Source: Levilactobacillus brevis (GTDB taxonomy: Bacteria; Bacillota; Bacilli; Lactobacillales; Lactobacillaceae). Taken from it: 64,000 nucleotides of DNA. The stretch is from contig CP032931.1 of NCBI GenBank assembly GCA_003666485.1, forward strand, positions 1,798,001-1,862,000. Direction: 5' to 3'. The position numbers and the translations under genes were made by a program. The notes under the pieces were generated by a model, which was given only the letters and a program-made list of their open reading frames with translations, was not told the origin of the DNA and did no database searches. Positions 17,213-26,601 of the stretch are shown here, piece after piece (the first letter of the stretch is position 1; every line of letters begins with the position of its first letter).

Positions 17213-18451
17213 CTAGGCAATCAGCTGGTAGACGCGTGTGAACATATTGGCCTGATTGGATAAGCCATAACAAGCACGTTTGAGCTCCTTGATCTTACGG
17301 TTGATGCCCTCTATCGGTCCGTTAGAGTAGGACGATTTGGCGGCGTTAATTACTCCATTAAGATTCTTTCGTAGGGTATGCATGGCCGTATCTAGGTGCG
17401 TGCCGTTAGGCTGATAGTTAGTGATGATATTCTTGAGTTCATCAGCGTGACGCCCCATCAAAGCATCGTGGAGATCGATGTAGGTTTCATAAGCTGTTTT
17501 GAAGGCCGGAAACGCATCGGTTCCAATATCAATAGCGTTCTGTTCGGTCAAGTACTCATTCAGGCCGAAGAGGTAGCGGCTCTTTTGTGCGTCAGGGTTG
17601 GCCTTGTGGAATAGGCGCCATAGTGATTTCAGTACTTTATATTCCCGCGAATGCTTGTCGAGTTGCTTTAAACATTGAGTGCGAATGGTATCCATCGTCC
17701 GGCCCATTAATTGAATAATGTGGAACCGATCAATAATGAGTTCGGCGTTAGGGAATAGTTCGTGCACGAATGCCTGATAGGAGGCGTTCATGTCCATGAT
17801 GACGCGTTGAACCGCGGTCCGTTCTGCGGTGCTGTACTGACTAAGAAAGAACTGTTTGATGGTTCTATTAAGGCGGTCGCTAAGTACTTTAACTGATTTG
17901 TGAGTGTCGGCGTCAATGCAAATAAACGACATGGAGCCGTGCGTGGAACGGAATTCATCAAAGCATAGATTAATCGGTAACCGGCGGCTCGCGTGTGGAT
18001 GAATATTAGCCGTCAAAATACGCTGAACTGAGTTTGTCGAAATACCGGTGAGACTGGCGATAGTCTTAGCCGGGAGTGATTTACTGGCTAGCTTCAGCAC
18101 ATGAGTCGCTAGTCCGTGACCGATGGCGTGGTTGGTTGATACCACTGGAGTGGTGGCCGTACAAGTGCTATGGCAGTTACTACAACGCCAGCGTTGCTTG
18201 TTTAGCTCTAGAATTACGGGCCGGTCCATGGGTCCTGCAATGTGGACATGAGTGAGCTTGTGTCCGTTAGGGTGCAACGTATTGTATCCACAGCTGGGAC
18301 AGCGCCTGAGTGTGTAGGTAAGCTCTGCCTGGATGACCAAATACTTTTTGCGACCCGAGCCCCGACCATGAAATTCCTCACGAGTACCGAACACCTGAAT
18401 GTTTGTGTCTGTAATTCCCAGTAATTTAAGTGTATTATCCAGTTGAGACAT
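17213..18451 (-). CDS. ISL3-family transposase
   Basis: DDE-type transposase of 412 residues, complete. The N-terminal zinc-binding motif is [13 protein letters not shown] with [11 protein letters not shown] (about residues 35-95). A helix-turn-helix region ([21 protein letters not shown]) leads to the DDE domain. The domain shows [32 protein letters not shown] and the C-terminal glutamate motif [17 protein letters not shown], as in the ISL3/transposase_12 family. An AGGAATAG ribosome site precedes the ATG. No frameshift or stop, so the element may be active. Confidence 0.93.
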   Translation of the reverse strand: MSQLDNTLKLLGITDTNIQVFGTREEFHGRGSGRKKYLVIQAELTYTLRRCPSCGYNTLHPNGHKLTHVHIAGPMDRPVILELNKQRWRCSNCHSTCTATTPVVSTNHAIGHGLATHVLKLASKSLPAKTIASLTGISTNSVQRILTANIHPHASRRLPINLCFDEFRSTHGSMSFICIDADTHKSVKVLSDRLNRTIKQFFLSQYSTAERTAVQRVIMDMNASYQAFVHELFPNAELIIDRFHIIQLMGRTMDTIRTQCLKQLDKHSREYKVLKSLWRLFHKANPDAQKSRYLFGLNEYLTEQNAIDIGTDAFPAFKTAYETYIDLHDALMGRHADELKNIITNYQPNGTHLDTAMHTLRKNLNGVINAAKSSYSNGPIEGINRKIKELKRACYGLSNQANMFTRVYQLIA

Positions 18452-18589
18452 CTATTCCTACCCCGCTTATCTTGAGTTTCGTCGCTTAAAGCATAGCACT
18501 AGGGAGGCTTAGATGCCTTTTTTTGTTATCAAAAAGGGCCTAGTACTTTTGGAATGGAAATACTTTCCAACACCAAAAATTCTAGACCC

Positions 18590-18597
18590 GCTTAACC
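18590..18597 (+). repeat. Target-site duplication, right copy
   Basis: GCTTAACC, identical to the copy at 17029-17036. Confidence 0.85.
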
Positions 18598-18957
18598 TCT
18601 GGCTCAGTTACGGGTTTGGCGTTGAAATTAGCCTCTGCCAACATCCCTTACGTTTGGGGTGGCTCTTCGTTGAGTGGGATGGACTGCTCCGGGTTAGTGG
18701 CGTATGTTTACCAACATGCTTTGGGTGTCAGTCTGCCACATAACACGGTTTCCCAAGAAGCATACGTGTCAACGCATTCCGTGGGTTCAGCTAAGCCAGG
18801 GGACATCCTGTTCTGGGGGTCCAAGGGCGCCACGTACCACGATGCCATTTACTTAGGGAATAACCAGTTTGTTGCGGCACCAGAACCTGGGCAAAACGTT
18901 AAGGTTCAGTCGATCAGCAAGTACTTCATGCCATCATTCGCTGGAACCCTGAAGTAG
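18590..18957 (+). pseudogene. LysM / NlpC-P60 cell-wall hydrolase, 3' part (split by an IS)
   Basis: C-terminal 122 codons of the hydrolase whose start lies at 15780. Joined at the duplication, the frame reads AGLTSGSVTGLALKL and continues into a full NlpC/P60 domain: IPYVWGG, catalytic Cys in GMDCSGLVAYVY, KPGDILFWG, and His in YHDAIYLG. The restored protein would have about 538 residues. An in-frame TTG exists at 18616 but no ribosome site precedes it, so this fragment is probably silent. Residues are well preserved, indicating a recent insertion. Confidence 0.85.
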
Positions 18958-19117
18958 AGCGCTTTCAAGCCGACCGTCTGTTTTAGCCACTTTTGGAATT
19001 TCGCTGAGAAAAATTAAGATTATCGTTAACAAATCCGAGCCTAAGTGTTATGATTCTTTTTGTCATTTAGAGACACGAGCTAATCATAAATAAAACTAGG
19101 TTAAGGACGTGAGAAAG

Positions 19118-19324
19118 ATGAGTAATCGAATTGAAATTCTGGAAGAATATCGTCGCGCTAATTCGCAATTAGCCACGTTAAAACGACAGGAGTCGGAGAG
19201 TGTTCATTCAAGTTCGGAGACGGTCCGGATTGAGCCGCGCTACGGGGATGAAATGAACGATTTGACCAATAAGTGCGCTCAGCTGGACATGATCTTGGAA
19301 GCCATGGCGGCCTCCGAGGATTAA
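19118..19324 (+). CDS. Small hypothetical protein (68 residues)
   Basis: Not recognised. A short, charged, probably helical protein (NRIEILEEYRRANSQLATL) that could form a coiled coil, with an acidic C-terminus. ATG is preferred over an in-frame GTG nine bases upstream, because AAGGA would be too close to the GTG. It has its own gap upstream and a strong terminator downstream, which supports a real gene. No domain or membrane segment seen. Confidence 0.65.
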   Translation: MSNRIEILEEYRRANSQLATLKRQESESVHSSSETVRIEPRYGDEMNDLTNKCAQLDMILEAMAASED

Positions 19325-19337
19325 TCTAAACGAAATC

Positions 19338-19384
19338 AAAAAGAGGGTTCACCCGGAAAAGTTAGGGGTGAATCCTCTTTTTTT
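19338..19384 (+). terminator. Terminator after the small hypothetical gene
   Basis: AAAGAGGGTTCACCC pairs with GGGGTGAATCCTCTTT, then a T run. The symmetric A/T flanks may let it serve the minus-strand lipid kinase as well. Confidence 0.8.
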
Positions 19385-19456
19385 ACGGCTTAATTAGTGA
19401 AATCAGCGTCGTCGATCAACAATGCTGCTTGTCACCGGTCATGCAATGACACAGAT

Positions 19457-20416
19457 CTAAATTGTCAGGTCAAACCAAAACGGGTACTGGGTAACACCGA
19501 CGTAAACGTCAAAGAACCGGCCACCCATTTCCTCGCCGTCGAGCTGGCCATATTCGATGGCCGGAACGGTGAGATGAACTTTGTCGGTCTCATAGTAGTG
19601 CACGGCCTTGGACGACAAATGGCGTTTGAAGACCAGTCGTAGGGCGAGCCACAACAGCTTGAAGAAGTTGGGCTTTTCAATAACGACCAGGTGGAGCTGA
19701 TGGTCGGTAATCGTGGCTCCGGGAGCGATACCCACACCACCACCGAAGTAGGGATGATTAGTTGTAGTTACCAAGAAGGCGTGCGGATAGATATCCCGTT
19801 GATTGCCAACGTGAACCGTTAGGGTGAAGCCCGTTTGGTTGTAATATACATCTAATGCCGAAGCCAGGTAAGACAGTGACCCCAAATGGTGTTTGTTGAG
19901 CCAAATCTTAGCTTTCGACTGGTTGGCCTGAGAAATGATGGCGGCGTCAAAGCCGATGCCCAGGTTGTTCGTGAAGACGCCACGTTCCTGCTTGATGGTC
20001 TCGTTGTAAGTCCCCACGTCGTAGTTGGTCGCGTGGGTGCAGTGGATGACCTGGTCAAAGGCGTCTTCCCATTTCAGAGATAACCCAGCGCCTCTGGCAA
20101 AGTCGTTGCCGGAACCAATCGGGAGGTAGCTGACGGGAATCGGATAATTCCGCTGGTGTTTCGTTAGGCCATTGATGGCCTCGTGGAGGGTACCGTCGCC
20201 CCCGATAGCTAAAACGACCCAATCTTGGTGGGGTTCATCGGGGAGCTGTTTTGCGAATTGCTCGCTTAGGAGAACTGTGTGGTGGGGGTAGGCCGAAACT
20301 GCTAGTTGGTAGGAGACCTGAGCAGTGTCTAGTCGCTCTTTGATCTGAGGCCAAAGCGTACCGGCGCGACCGCTTCCCGCATGTTCATTTAGGATGATAT
20401 AGAACTGGACACTCAC
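19457..20416 (-). CDS. Diacylglycerol kinase family lipid kinase (DgkB/YegS-like)
   Basis: Soluble or membrane-peripheral kinase of the DAGK catalytic family, which in Gram-positives returns diacylglycerol from lipoteichoic acid synthesis to phosphatidic acid. Seen: an N-terminal FYIILNEHAGSGRAG nucleotide loop, the GGDGTLHEAINGL signature and PIGSGNDFARG (about residues 85-125), then the C-terminal beta domain. The 319 residues fit the family (about 300). The start is GTG. A YegS- or BmrU-type lipid kinase of other specificity is possible. It stands alone on the minus strand. Confidence 0.88.
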   Translation of the reverse strand: MSVQFYIILNEHAGSGRAGTLWPQIKERLDTAQVSYQLAVSAYPHHTVLLSEQFAKQLPDEPHQDWVVLAIGGDGTLHEAINGLTKHQRNYPIPVSYLPIGSGNDFARGAGLSLKWEDAFDQVIHCTHATNYDVGTYNETIKQERGVFTNNLGIGFDAAIISQANQSKAKIWLNKHHLGSLSYLASALDVYYNQTGFTLTVHVGNQRDIYPHAFLVTTTNHPYFGGGVGIAPGATITDHQLHLVVIEKPNFFKLLWLALRLVFKRHLSSKAVHYYETDKVHLTVPAIEYGQLDGEEMGGRFFDVYVGVTQYPFWFDLTI

Positions 20417-20592
20417 CGTACTGCTCCTCTCAATTTTTAGTCCATTTCATTATAAACGAAAACGTGCGGGGTGCCTAGTAATTATCGCAGTCTTTCCATA
20501 GTTGTAACATATTGGTCGGTCAACGGCTTTGCCCGGAAACTTTGCGGTTAGTGGTGACCGGCTGCCTGTAATCGTTTCCAAACGTTATCAAC

Positions 20593-20704
20593 ATAATACC
20601 CAGCTGATGGGGAGTCAGGCCGTTAAATTAGTTCACGCCCATCACCTGCGGCCAGTCCTTCCCACAGCGTCACGGTCCAAATTTGGCGAACGGCAAGGCG
20701 GCCA
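20593..20704 (+). repeat. Intergenic repeat copy C (deletion derivative)
   Basis: Its left half (AATACCCAGCTGATGG..CACCTGCGGC, to about 20652) matches the sequence at 51572-51634. Its right half (CCTTCCCACAGCGTCACGG..GGCAAGGCGGCCAG) is the right end of copies B and D. The hairpin arm and middle section are missing, so only the right-hand arm remains. The rest of this 370-base gap shows no gene. Confidence 0.7.
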
Positions 20705-20744
20705 GGACGAATCACCTTGCGTAGGGATAGCGATAGCCGCGCAA

Positions 20745-20776
20745 CAAAAAAGGCGCGAGGCTATCGTCTCGCACCT
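20745..20776 (-). terminator. Terminator of rnjA
   Basis: On the minus strand AGGTGCGAG pairs with CTCGCGCCT, followed by TTTTTT. Confidence 0.85.
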
Positions 20777-20786
20777 TACATAGCAG

Positions 20787-22466
20787 TTACTTTGTCATGA
20801 TGAACATTGGGAGAATCATTGGGTGACGCTCTGTCTTCTCGAATAAGAAGTTTTGCAAGTCATCAATGACGGCGTTGCGGATGGAGGCTTCAGTTGCCTT
20901 CGGGTTCCGCATCGCCCGGCGAATCGTCTGGAAGACGCGCCGACGACCCTCGTTGAGCAGCTCACCGGATTCACGCATGTAGACGAATCCACGGGAGAGC
21001 AGGTCAGGGCCGGCCTTGATTTCTTGGTTCTTCAGGTCGATGGTCGCCACAACGACGACTAAACCTTCTTCGGAAAGTAATTGACGATCACGTAGCACAA
21101 CGTTGCCAATATCACCGATACCAGAGCCGTCGATGTAGACGTCTCCCGCCGTGAAGTGACCAGCGACGCGGGCTGAATCCTGGGTCAACGCTAACACGTC
21201 ACCATTTTGGAGGATAAAGCTGTGGTCGAGTGGCACGCCGCATTGTTCAGCCAGCTCGGTGTGAATCTTTAACATCCGGTACTCCCCGTGAATCGGCATG
21301 AAGAATTTCGGTTGCATCAACCGGAGCATCAGCTTCTGTTCTTCTTGGCCACCGTGACCGGAAGTGTGAATGTTATTGACCTTACCGTGAATGACATTGG
21401 CGCCAGCTTCTTCCAGCTCGTTAATGACCCGGTTCACGGAAATCGTGTTCCCAGGAATTGGGTTACTGGAGAAGACGACGGTGTCACCAGGCTGAATCGA
21501 GATCTGCCGGTGGGTCCCGTTGGCAATCCGTGAAAGGGCCGCCATGGGTTCACCTTGTGAGCCGGTACAGAGGATCATGACCTTATTGGCCGGCATCGAC
21601 CGAATGGTGTTGGCATCAACGAGCGCTTCATCAGGGATGTTTAAGTACCCGAGTTCACGACCGTTAACGATGGCCGCTTCCATGGACCGTCCGAAGACAG
21701 CAATCTTGCGACCGTGAGCCAGCGCTGTTTCACAGGCCGTCTCGATCCGAGAAATGTTGGAAGCAAACGTGGCAAAGATGACCCGGCCCTCGACTTGGTC
21801 AAAAATCTTGCGGATGGACTTACCCACCCATTTTTCTGACTTCGTCCAGATCGGGCGTTCGGCGTTCGTGCTATCAGACATCAAGCACAAGACACCTTCG
21901 TCGCCCAGCTTGGCCATCTTTTGTAGATCAGGCGGCTGGTTGGTGACGGGTGTTAAGTCGAACTTATAGTCACCCGTTTCCACAATGGTACCGACTGGTG
22001 TGTGAACAGCGATTCCCAACGTATCGGGAATGGAGTGGGTCGTCCGGAAGAAGGTCACACTCATCTTCCGAAATTTGAGCACAGTGTCATCGTCAATTGT
22101 GTGTAGTTCAGTCGATTTAAGTAATCCGTGTTCTTCAAGCTTGTTTTTGATCAATGCTAAGGCTAACGGCCCCGCGTAAACGGGAACGTTGAGCGCTTTG
22201 AGTAAATAAGGAATACCGCCAATATGGTCTTCATGGCCGTGGGTAATCACTAGCGCCTTGATTTTGGCTTGGTTTTCGACGAGGTACTGGTAGTCAGGGA
22301 TGACATAGTCAATCCCTAACAGTTCGTCCTCTGGAAATTTAATCCCGGCATCAATTAGGATAATCTCATCCTGAAATTGAATACCGTAAGTGTTTTTCCC
22401 GATTTCGCCAAGTCCACCCACGCCAAAGATAGCGGTCTCGTTATTTTTGACGTTTAACTTGTTCAT
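20787..22466 (-). CDS. rnjA: Ribonuclease J1
   Basis: 5'-to-3' exoribonuclease and endonuclease central to mRNA decay and 5'-end maturation; a metallo-beta-lactamase/beta-CASP enzyme. The zinc-binding motif HGHEDH is intact at residues 76-81 (with THSIPDTLG and GDYKFD further on). [11 protein letters not shown] and GEYRML mark the beta-CASP and re-entry region. The 559 residues are full length. It overlaps the upstream rpoY by four bases (ATGA), the usual Firmicutes pairing. It likely forms a heteromer with the RNase J2 encoded at 43161. Confidence 0.96.
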   Translation of the reverse strand: MNKLNVKNNETAIFGVGGLGEIGKNTYGIQFQDEIILIDAGIKFPEDELLGIDYVIPDYQYLVENQAKIKALVITHGHEDHIGGIPYLLKALNVPVYAGPLALALIKNKLEEHGLLKSTELHTIDDDTVLKFRKMSVTFFRTTHSIPDTLGIAVHTPVGTIVETGDYKFDLTPVTNQPPDLQKMAKLGDEGVLCLMSDSTNAERPIWTKSEKWVGKSIRKIFDQVEGRVIFATFASNISRIETACETALAHGRKIAVFGRSMEAAIVNGRELGYLNIPDEALVDANTIRSMPANKVMILCTGSQGEPMAALSRIANGTHRQISIQPGDTVVFSSNPIPGNTISVNRVINELEEAGANVIHGKVNNIHTSGHGGQEEQKLMLRLMQPKFFMPIHGEYRMLKIHTELAEQCGVPLDHSFILQNGDVLALTQDSARVAGHFTAGDVYIDGSGIGDIGNVVLRDRQLLSEEGLVVVVATIDLKNQEIKAGPDLLSRGFVYMRESGELLNEGRRRVFQTIRRAMRNPKATEASIRNAVIDDLQNFLFEKTERHPMILPMFIMTK

Positions 22467-22681
22467 TCAGTGAACTCCGTTAATTTGTAATTCGGATTCT
22501 GTTGTTCGTAAGCTAAGGTGTTGCCCTCGATAGCTTCAATGAATTCGATATTGTGGTCCGTGTGGGCTTCCACTTGTGCCCGGGCTTCAACCTCGGTTGG
22601 GGCCTCCAGGTACAGAGAGTGCGTATCCTCGCGCTTAGGATTCCGCTTCTTATCTTCTTGGTAATATACTTTGTAAATCAC
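22463..22681 (-). CDS. rpoY: RNA polymerase epsilon subunit
   Basis: Small accessory subunit of Firmicutes RNA polymerase (former DUF1447). The 72-residue protein starts [19 protein letters not shown] and keeps the family core [24 protein letters not shown] is chosen because AAAGGAG lies eight bases before it; an in-frame TTG two codons upstream is too close to that site. Translationally coupled to rnjA. Confidence 0.92.
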   Translation of the reverse strand: MIYKVYYQEDKKRNPKREDTHSLYLEAPTEVEARAQVEAHTDHNIEFIEAIEGNTLAYEQQNPNYKLTEFTE

Positions 22682-22881
22682 AGACAAAACTCCTTTAATT
22701 AAACGATTTAATTTATCGATTCGTGAGAGAACGATAGATTATTTATGTTCTGCCGAACTGCGGGTTGCTTACACAACAATTAGCACAATTTTAGCATAGT
22801 TTTCGCCGATTGTATAGAATTACCACTGGACTGGAAAACATGCTATGATTAGACTAGCGTGAAGTGAACGGAGGAGACGTC

Positions 22882-23385
22882 ATGGCTCTAATAGTAGAAA
22901 TCGTGATTGGCATCATCATTGCCCTAGTCATTTATGTAATGATTCACCGGATGATCGTCCAACGGGCAACCCGAATGGTCCGGCGAAATGCCCAGGATGA
23001 AACGGATGTGGCGGTCAAGGCGGCCTTGCAGCGGCTGGTCAACGATGACGTGCTGACAGAAGAAGAATGCCACATTAAGTCAGCGGTCACGGTGGCCGAC
23101 GTCTGGGGACGGGGCGTCATGGCCTTTGAATACGCGATGCCGATTGGTATGGACGCGGAACGCCGCTTGCCCCAACTCGAAGCCGCCTTTAATGAAGCGT
23201 TGGCAAGTTTTAGTGCGGATCACGACATCAAGGCTGTCGTCGCGGGACCGGCCTTTGTGGTCAGTGACATTTGGCTGTATGAGGGCCAACTCCACGTTGA
23301 CGTGGCTTACCTGATGAATGAATCCACCGTGGAATATTTGAAAGATTTAAAGAAACTTAATGACCCGGCGGTACGGGATCTTTAG
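22882..23385 (+). CDS. Hypothetical membrane-anchored protein (167 residues)
   Basis: Not recognised by function. One N-terminal transmembrane helix (LIVEIVIGIIIALVIYVMI, residues about 3-21) is followed by a basic stop-transfer stretch and a roughly 140-residue soluble domain. That domain includes RRLPQLEAAFNEALASF and VVAGPAFVVSDIWLYEGQ. ATG is chosen after GGAGGAG, not the GTG 18 bases upstream. It is divergent from rpoY-rnjA and has its own terminator, so it looks like a genuine single-gene unit. Confidence 0.75.
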   Translation: MALIVEIVIGIIIALVIYVMIHRMIVQRATRMVRRNAQDETDVAVKAALQRLVNDDVLTEEECHIKSAVTVADVWGRGVMAFEYAMPIGMDAERRLPQLEAAFNEALASFSADHDIKAVVAGPAFVVSDIWLYEGQLHVDVAYLMNESTVEYLKDLKKLNDPAVRDL

Positions 23386-23476
23386 GGAACAATAAGAGAT
23401 TGTTAAAATAATCACAATATAATAGAAGAAACGCGTTCGTTAACTGGCCCCAATCGGCTAAGAAACGGCGCAGTAG

Positions 23477-23515
23477 GGCGCATTCAGCTGGTTGTGGTAG
23501 CTGAATACGCCTTTT
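23477..23515 (+). terminator. Terminator of the membrane-anchored hypothetical gene
   Basis: GGCGCATTCAGCT pairs with AGCTGAATACGCC (one mismatch) over a short loop, then TTTT. Confidence 0.8.
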
Positions 23516-23521
23516 CACATC

Positions 23522-23554
23522 AAAAAGAGCTTGACCGCAAACGGTTCAAGCTCT
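23522..23554 (-). terminator. Terminator of def
   Basis: On the minus strand GAGCTTGAACCG pairs with CGGTCAAGCTC, then TTTTTG. Confidence 0.8.
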
Positions 23555-23590
23555 CAGTCGGTTCATATTTTAGTGACCACTAATGGGAAA

Positions 23591-24151
23591 CTACTCAATC
23601 ATGACCATATCATCGTTGCGGGCAAATGGTTCGTCCTTATTGATGTGGTCGTAGAACAGTGTCCGGTGCATGTGGTCGATTTCGTGTTGGCAGACGATAG
23701 CGGGGTAATTCTTCAGGCGAACCTGATGCTTTTCTCCATTAACGTCAAAGTAACGCAAGGTGATGCGATCATGGCGGGGGACGAAGCCCGGCACGTCACG
23801 GTCGACCGACAAGCAGCCTTCGCCCTCGGTCAAAGCCCCCATCTGAACAGATTCGGAGACAATCACGGGGTTAATGATGACATCGGTGAAAGGCGACTTG
23901 CCACCGTCTTCAGGAGCGGGCACCAAGACGGATGCCATTTTCTTGGAGACCCCAACTTGGGGGGCAGCGAGGCCGACGCCGGCACGCAAACCATATTTCT
24001 TACATTGTTCTGGATCTTGCGAAACAACTAAGTATTCCATTAAGTCCTTGGCGAGTTGTTGATCCTCCGCCGAGAGGGGGAACGTGACGTCCGCAGCCTC
24101 TTGGCGTAAGACGGGGTCACCGTCACGGACAATATCTTTCATGAGAAACAC
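23591..24151 (-). CDS. def: Peptide deformylase
   Basis: Removes the formyl group from the N-terminal methionine of new proteins; a metalloenzyme acting at the ribosome. All three motifs are present: GVGLAAPQVG, EGCLSV (metal-binding Cys) and HEIDHMHRTLF (HExxH-type, here HEIDH). Together with the insert-containing length of 186 residues, this marks the type 2 enzyme of Gram-positives. GTG is the likely start, nine bases after GGAGG, giving MFLMKDIVRDG; ATG three codons on is the alternative. Single gene, divergent from pdhA. Confidence 0.95.
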   Translation of the reverse strand: MFLMKDIVRDGDPVLRQEAADVTFPLSAEDQQLAKDLMEYLVVSQDPEQCKKYGLRAGVGLAAPQVGVSKKMASVLVPAPEDGGKSPFTDVIINPVIVSESVQMGALTEGEGCLSVDRDVPGFVPRHDRITLRYFDVNGEKHQVRLKNYPAIVCQHEIDHMHRTLFYDHINKDEPFARNDDMVMIE

Positions 24152-24325
24152 GAGCAATTACCTCCGCTTAAATTTAAATCTAGTTACATTCCATTGTAAC
24201 ATACCCACGAAAAGAAATGAAATGAAAAGAAAACGGTTACTATTTTCAAAAAAAGACGAAAACGGATAATCACAACTGGGAGTAGGGGTTTGGCCGAATC
24301 CCTTTATTTGTCCCAATGAAAGGGC

Positions 24326-24354
24326 TTGCATGACTTCTGAAAAAATGGTACATT
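24326..24354 (+). promoter_or_regulatory. Promoter of the pdh operon
   Basis: TTGCAT, 17 bases, TACATT, about 78 bases before the pdhA start. Confidence 0.75.
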
Positions 24355-24378
24355 TTAAACGTAGTCAGGAAACGCAAC

Positions 24379-24399
24379 GTTAACTCACTTTTAGTTAAC
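24379..24399 (+). promoter_or_regulatory. Inverted repeat in the pdh leader
   Basis: GTTAACT and AGTTAAC form a 7-base inverted repeat with a 7-base spacer about 18 bases beyond the expected start of transcription. Operator or mRNA hairpin; regulator unknown. Confidence 0.5.
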
Positions 24400-24432
24400 A
24401 ATTTCATATCAAGTGAAAGGAAAGTGTTACTT

Positions 24433-25548
24433 ATGGCTAATGGAAGCAAACAGATTGTAGACTTTGCCAAAATCAAAGCTACGATGGCTGATCCGTATAA
24501 GCACCCGGTTCAAGTCATCAATGGAGATGGCAAGGTTGTTGATCCAGACACGTTGGCAAAATATTCAGATGACCAACTTGTTGACTTCATGAAGAAAATG
24601 GTTTGGGAGCGTACTTTACACGAACAAACAATGAACTTCTCCCGTCAGGGTCGCCTCGGTTTCTATGCTCCAACTGCCGGTGAGGAAGCCAGTGAAATGG
24701 GAAGTGTTACCGCATTTAAGGAACAAGACTTCCTGTTACCTGCATACCGTGATTTACCACAAATGATTCAACACGGTACTACCGTTGCAAAAGGTTTCTT
24801 ATGGTCAAAGGGTCATGTGTCAGGGAACCAATACGAAAACCCTAACATGTTATTCCCACAAATTATCATTGGTGCCCAATACGCCGAAACTGCTGGTGTT
24901 GCTCTGGGTATCCAAAAGAACGGCGACAAAGACCGTGTAGCCTTTGTTTACACCGGTGATGGTGGTACTTCACAAGGGGACTGGTACGAAGGAATTAACT
25001 TCACCAGTGCTTATCAAGCACCTGCCGTATTCTTCGTTCAAAACAACGGTTGGGCAATTTCCGTTCCACGGAAGAAGCAAACCGGTGCCGAAACGTTAGC
25101 ACAAAAGGCCGTTGCCATGGGTGTTCCTTCCGTCCAAGTTGATGGGATGGATATCGTGGCCGTTCACGAAGTTGCTAAGGCAGCCCGTGACTTTGCTGTT
25201 GCCGGCAATGGTCCTGTTGTAATTGAAACCTTAACTTACCGTTATGGTGCTCACTCCTCTGCTGGTGATGATCCTTCTCGTTACCGGACTAAGGAAGAAG
25301 AAAAGCCTTGGTTCGATGCCGATCCATTGATTCGTATGCGGAAGGTCTTAACTGACAAGGGCGTTTGGTCACAAGATCAAGAAGACAAGTTAGTTGAAGA
25401 ATACAAAGACGAATTCAAGGAAGCAATGAAGGAAGCTGAAGCAGCACCTGCACAAAAGGTTTCTGACTTCTTGAAGTGGACTTACAATGTTCCTACTCCA
25501 GCCGTTAAGAAACAAATTGCAGAATTCGAAGCAAAGGAGTCGAAGTAA
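24433..25548 (+). CDS. pdhA: Pyruvate dehydrogenase E1 component, alpha subunit
   Basis: With PdhB it decarboxylates pyruvate on thiamine diphosphate and acetylates the E2 lipoyl group. The ThDP motif GDGGTSQGDWYEGINFTSAY is at about 175-195. The phosphorylation-loop-like YGAHSSAGDDPSRYR is also present. The 371 residues are full length. ATG is chosen with AAGGAAAG eight bases before it. First gene of pdhABCD, two bases from pdhB. Codon use is strongly biased to the T-ending choices of highly expressed genes, unlike the GC-ending neighbours. Confidence 0.96.
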   Translation: MANGSKQIVDFAKIKATMADPYKHPVQVINGDGKVVDPDTLAKYSDDQLVDFMKKMVWERTLHEQTMNFSRQGRLGFYAPTAGEEASEMGSVTAFKEQDFLLPAYRDLPQMIQHGTTVAKGFLWSKGHVSGNQYENPNMLFPQIIIGAQYAETAGVALGIQKNGDKDRVAFVYTGDGGTSQGDWYEGINFTSAYQAPAVFFVQNNGWAISVPRKKQTGAETLAQKAVAMGVPSVQVDGMDIVAVHEVAKAARDFAVAGNGPVVIETLTYRYGAHSSAGDDPSRYRTKEEEKPWFDADPLIRMRKVLTDKGVWSQDQEDKLVEEYKDEFKEAMKEAEAAPAQKVSDFLKWTYNVPTPAVKKQIAEFEAKESK

Positions 25549-25550
25549 TC

Positions 25551-26528
25551 ATGGCTAAAATGACTTATATCAAAGCGATCACTTCTGGTCTGGATCAAGT
25601 CTTAGCGGATGATCCTAAGACATTGATCTTCGGTGAAGATGTTGGTAAAAACGGTGGTGTGTTCCGGACTACTGTTGACTTACAAGACAAGTACGGTGAA
25701 GACCGGGTCTTCGATACCCCACTTGCTGAATCTGGTATTTTAGGATTAGCTATCGGGTTATCTCTGACTGGTTGGCGGCCAATTCCTGAAATCCAATTCA
25801 TGGGCTTTACTTTCGAAGCTATGGATGGGATCGTTGGGCAATTAGCTCGTGACCACTACCGCTTCGGTGGCCAAAAGAACTTCCCTGTTACTATCCGGAC
25901 ACCATTTGGTGGTGGGACTCATACCGCTGAAATGCACGCCGATAACTTGGAAAACTACTTTGTTAGCACCCCAGGTCTGCGGGTAGTTACCGCATCTAAC
26001 CCATACGATGCTAAGGGCTTGGTTATTTCCGCTATTGAAAGCGACGACCCAGTTCTGTTCATGGAAAACTTGAAACTTTACCGTTCAATGAAGGATGAAG
26101 TTCCAGATGACAAGTACACTGTTCCGTTGGACTCCGCTAAGGTTGTTCGCGAAGGTACTGATATTACCCTCGTGGCCTACAGTGCTGAAGTCAACGAAGC
26201 TTTGACCGCTGCCGATGCTTTAGCTAAGGACAACATCTCTGCTGAAGTTATTGACCTGCGTTCCTTGTCACCAATTGACACTGATACGATCTACGCTTCT
26301 ATTGACAAGACCCACAAGGTTGTTGTCATTCAAGAAGCACAACGGATGGCCGGTGTCGGCGCCGTGGTTGCATCAGACATTGCTGAAGACAAGATTATGT
26401 CATTGGATGCCCCAATCGGCCGGGTTGCTGCGCCAGATAGCGTTTACCCATTTGCCCAAGCTGAAAATGACTGGATTCCTAACTCCGATGATATCGAAGC
26501 TAAGGCTCGCGAAATCTTCAACTACTAA
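25551..26528 (+). CDS. pdhB: Pyruvate dehydrogenase E1 component, beta subunit
   Basis: Partner of PdhA in the alpha2beta2 E1 enzyme. The transketolase-like pyrimidine domain begins TYIKAITSGLDQVL and contains FGEDVGKNGGVFRTT and DTPLAESGILGLAIG. The C-terminal domain has the typical EVIDLRSLSPIDTDTI. The 325 residues match the family. It starts two bases after pdhA stops, with GGAG in the end of pdhA as ribosome site; about 73 bases separate it from pdhC. Confidence 0.96.
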   Translation: MAKMTYIKAITSGLDQVLADDPKTLIFGEDVGKNGGVFRTTVDLQDKYGEDRVFDTPLAESGILGLAIGLSLTGWRPIPEIQFMGFTFEAMDGIVGQLARDHYRFGGQKNFPVTIRTPFGGGTHTAEMHADNLENYFVSTPGLRVVTASNPYDAKGLVISAIESDDPVLFMENLKLYRSMKDEVPDDKYTVPLDSAKVVREGTDITLVAYSAEVNEALTAADALAKDNISAEVIDLRSLSPIDTDTIYASIDKTHKVVVIQEAQRMAGVGAVVASDIAEDKIMSLDAPIGRVAAPDSVYPFAQAENDWIPNSDDIEAKAREIFNY

Positions 26529-26601
26529 AATTAACATCTAAACATTAAACGATAAAATTAACGATGTGGAAGACATCAGATGAAAGAAAGGAAGTTTTCC
26601 C

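Larger units (their letters stand above)
17037..18589 (-). mobile_element. ISL3-family insertion sequence
   Basis: A 1553-base element with one complete transposase gene on the minus strand. It is bounded by an exact 8-base direct repeat, the duplication length usual for ISL3. The ends are imperfect inverted repeats: GG..T........TGGTGTTG on the left and, complemented, GGGTCTAGAATTTTTGGTGT then TG on the right. Removing it plus one GCTTAACC copy restores an uninterrupted reading frame in the host gene. Confidence 0.88.

Noticed and set aside
18513-18743. Open frame crossing the right IS end
   Set aside because: It is in a different frame from the NlpC/P60 remnant and consists of IS-end and out-of-frame host sequence.
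23531-24031. 166-residue plus-strand frame opposite def
   Set aside because: Exact antisense of peptide deformylase, whose three motifs are intact; no independent support.
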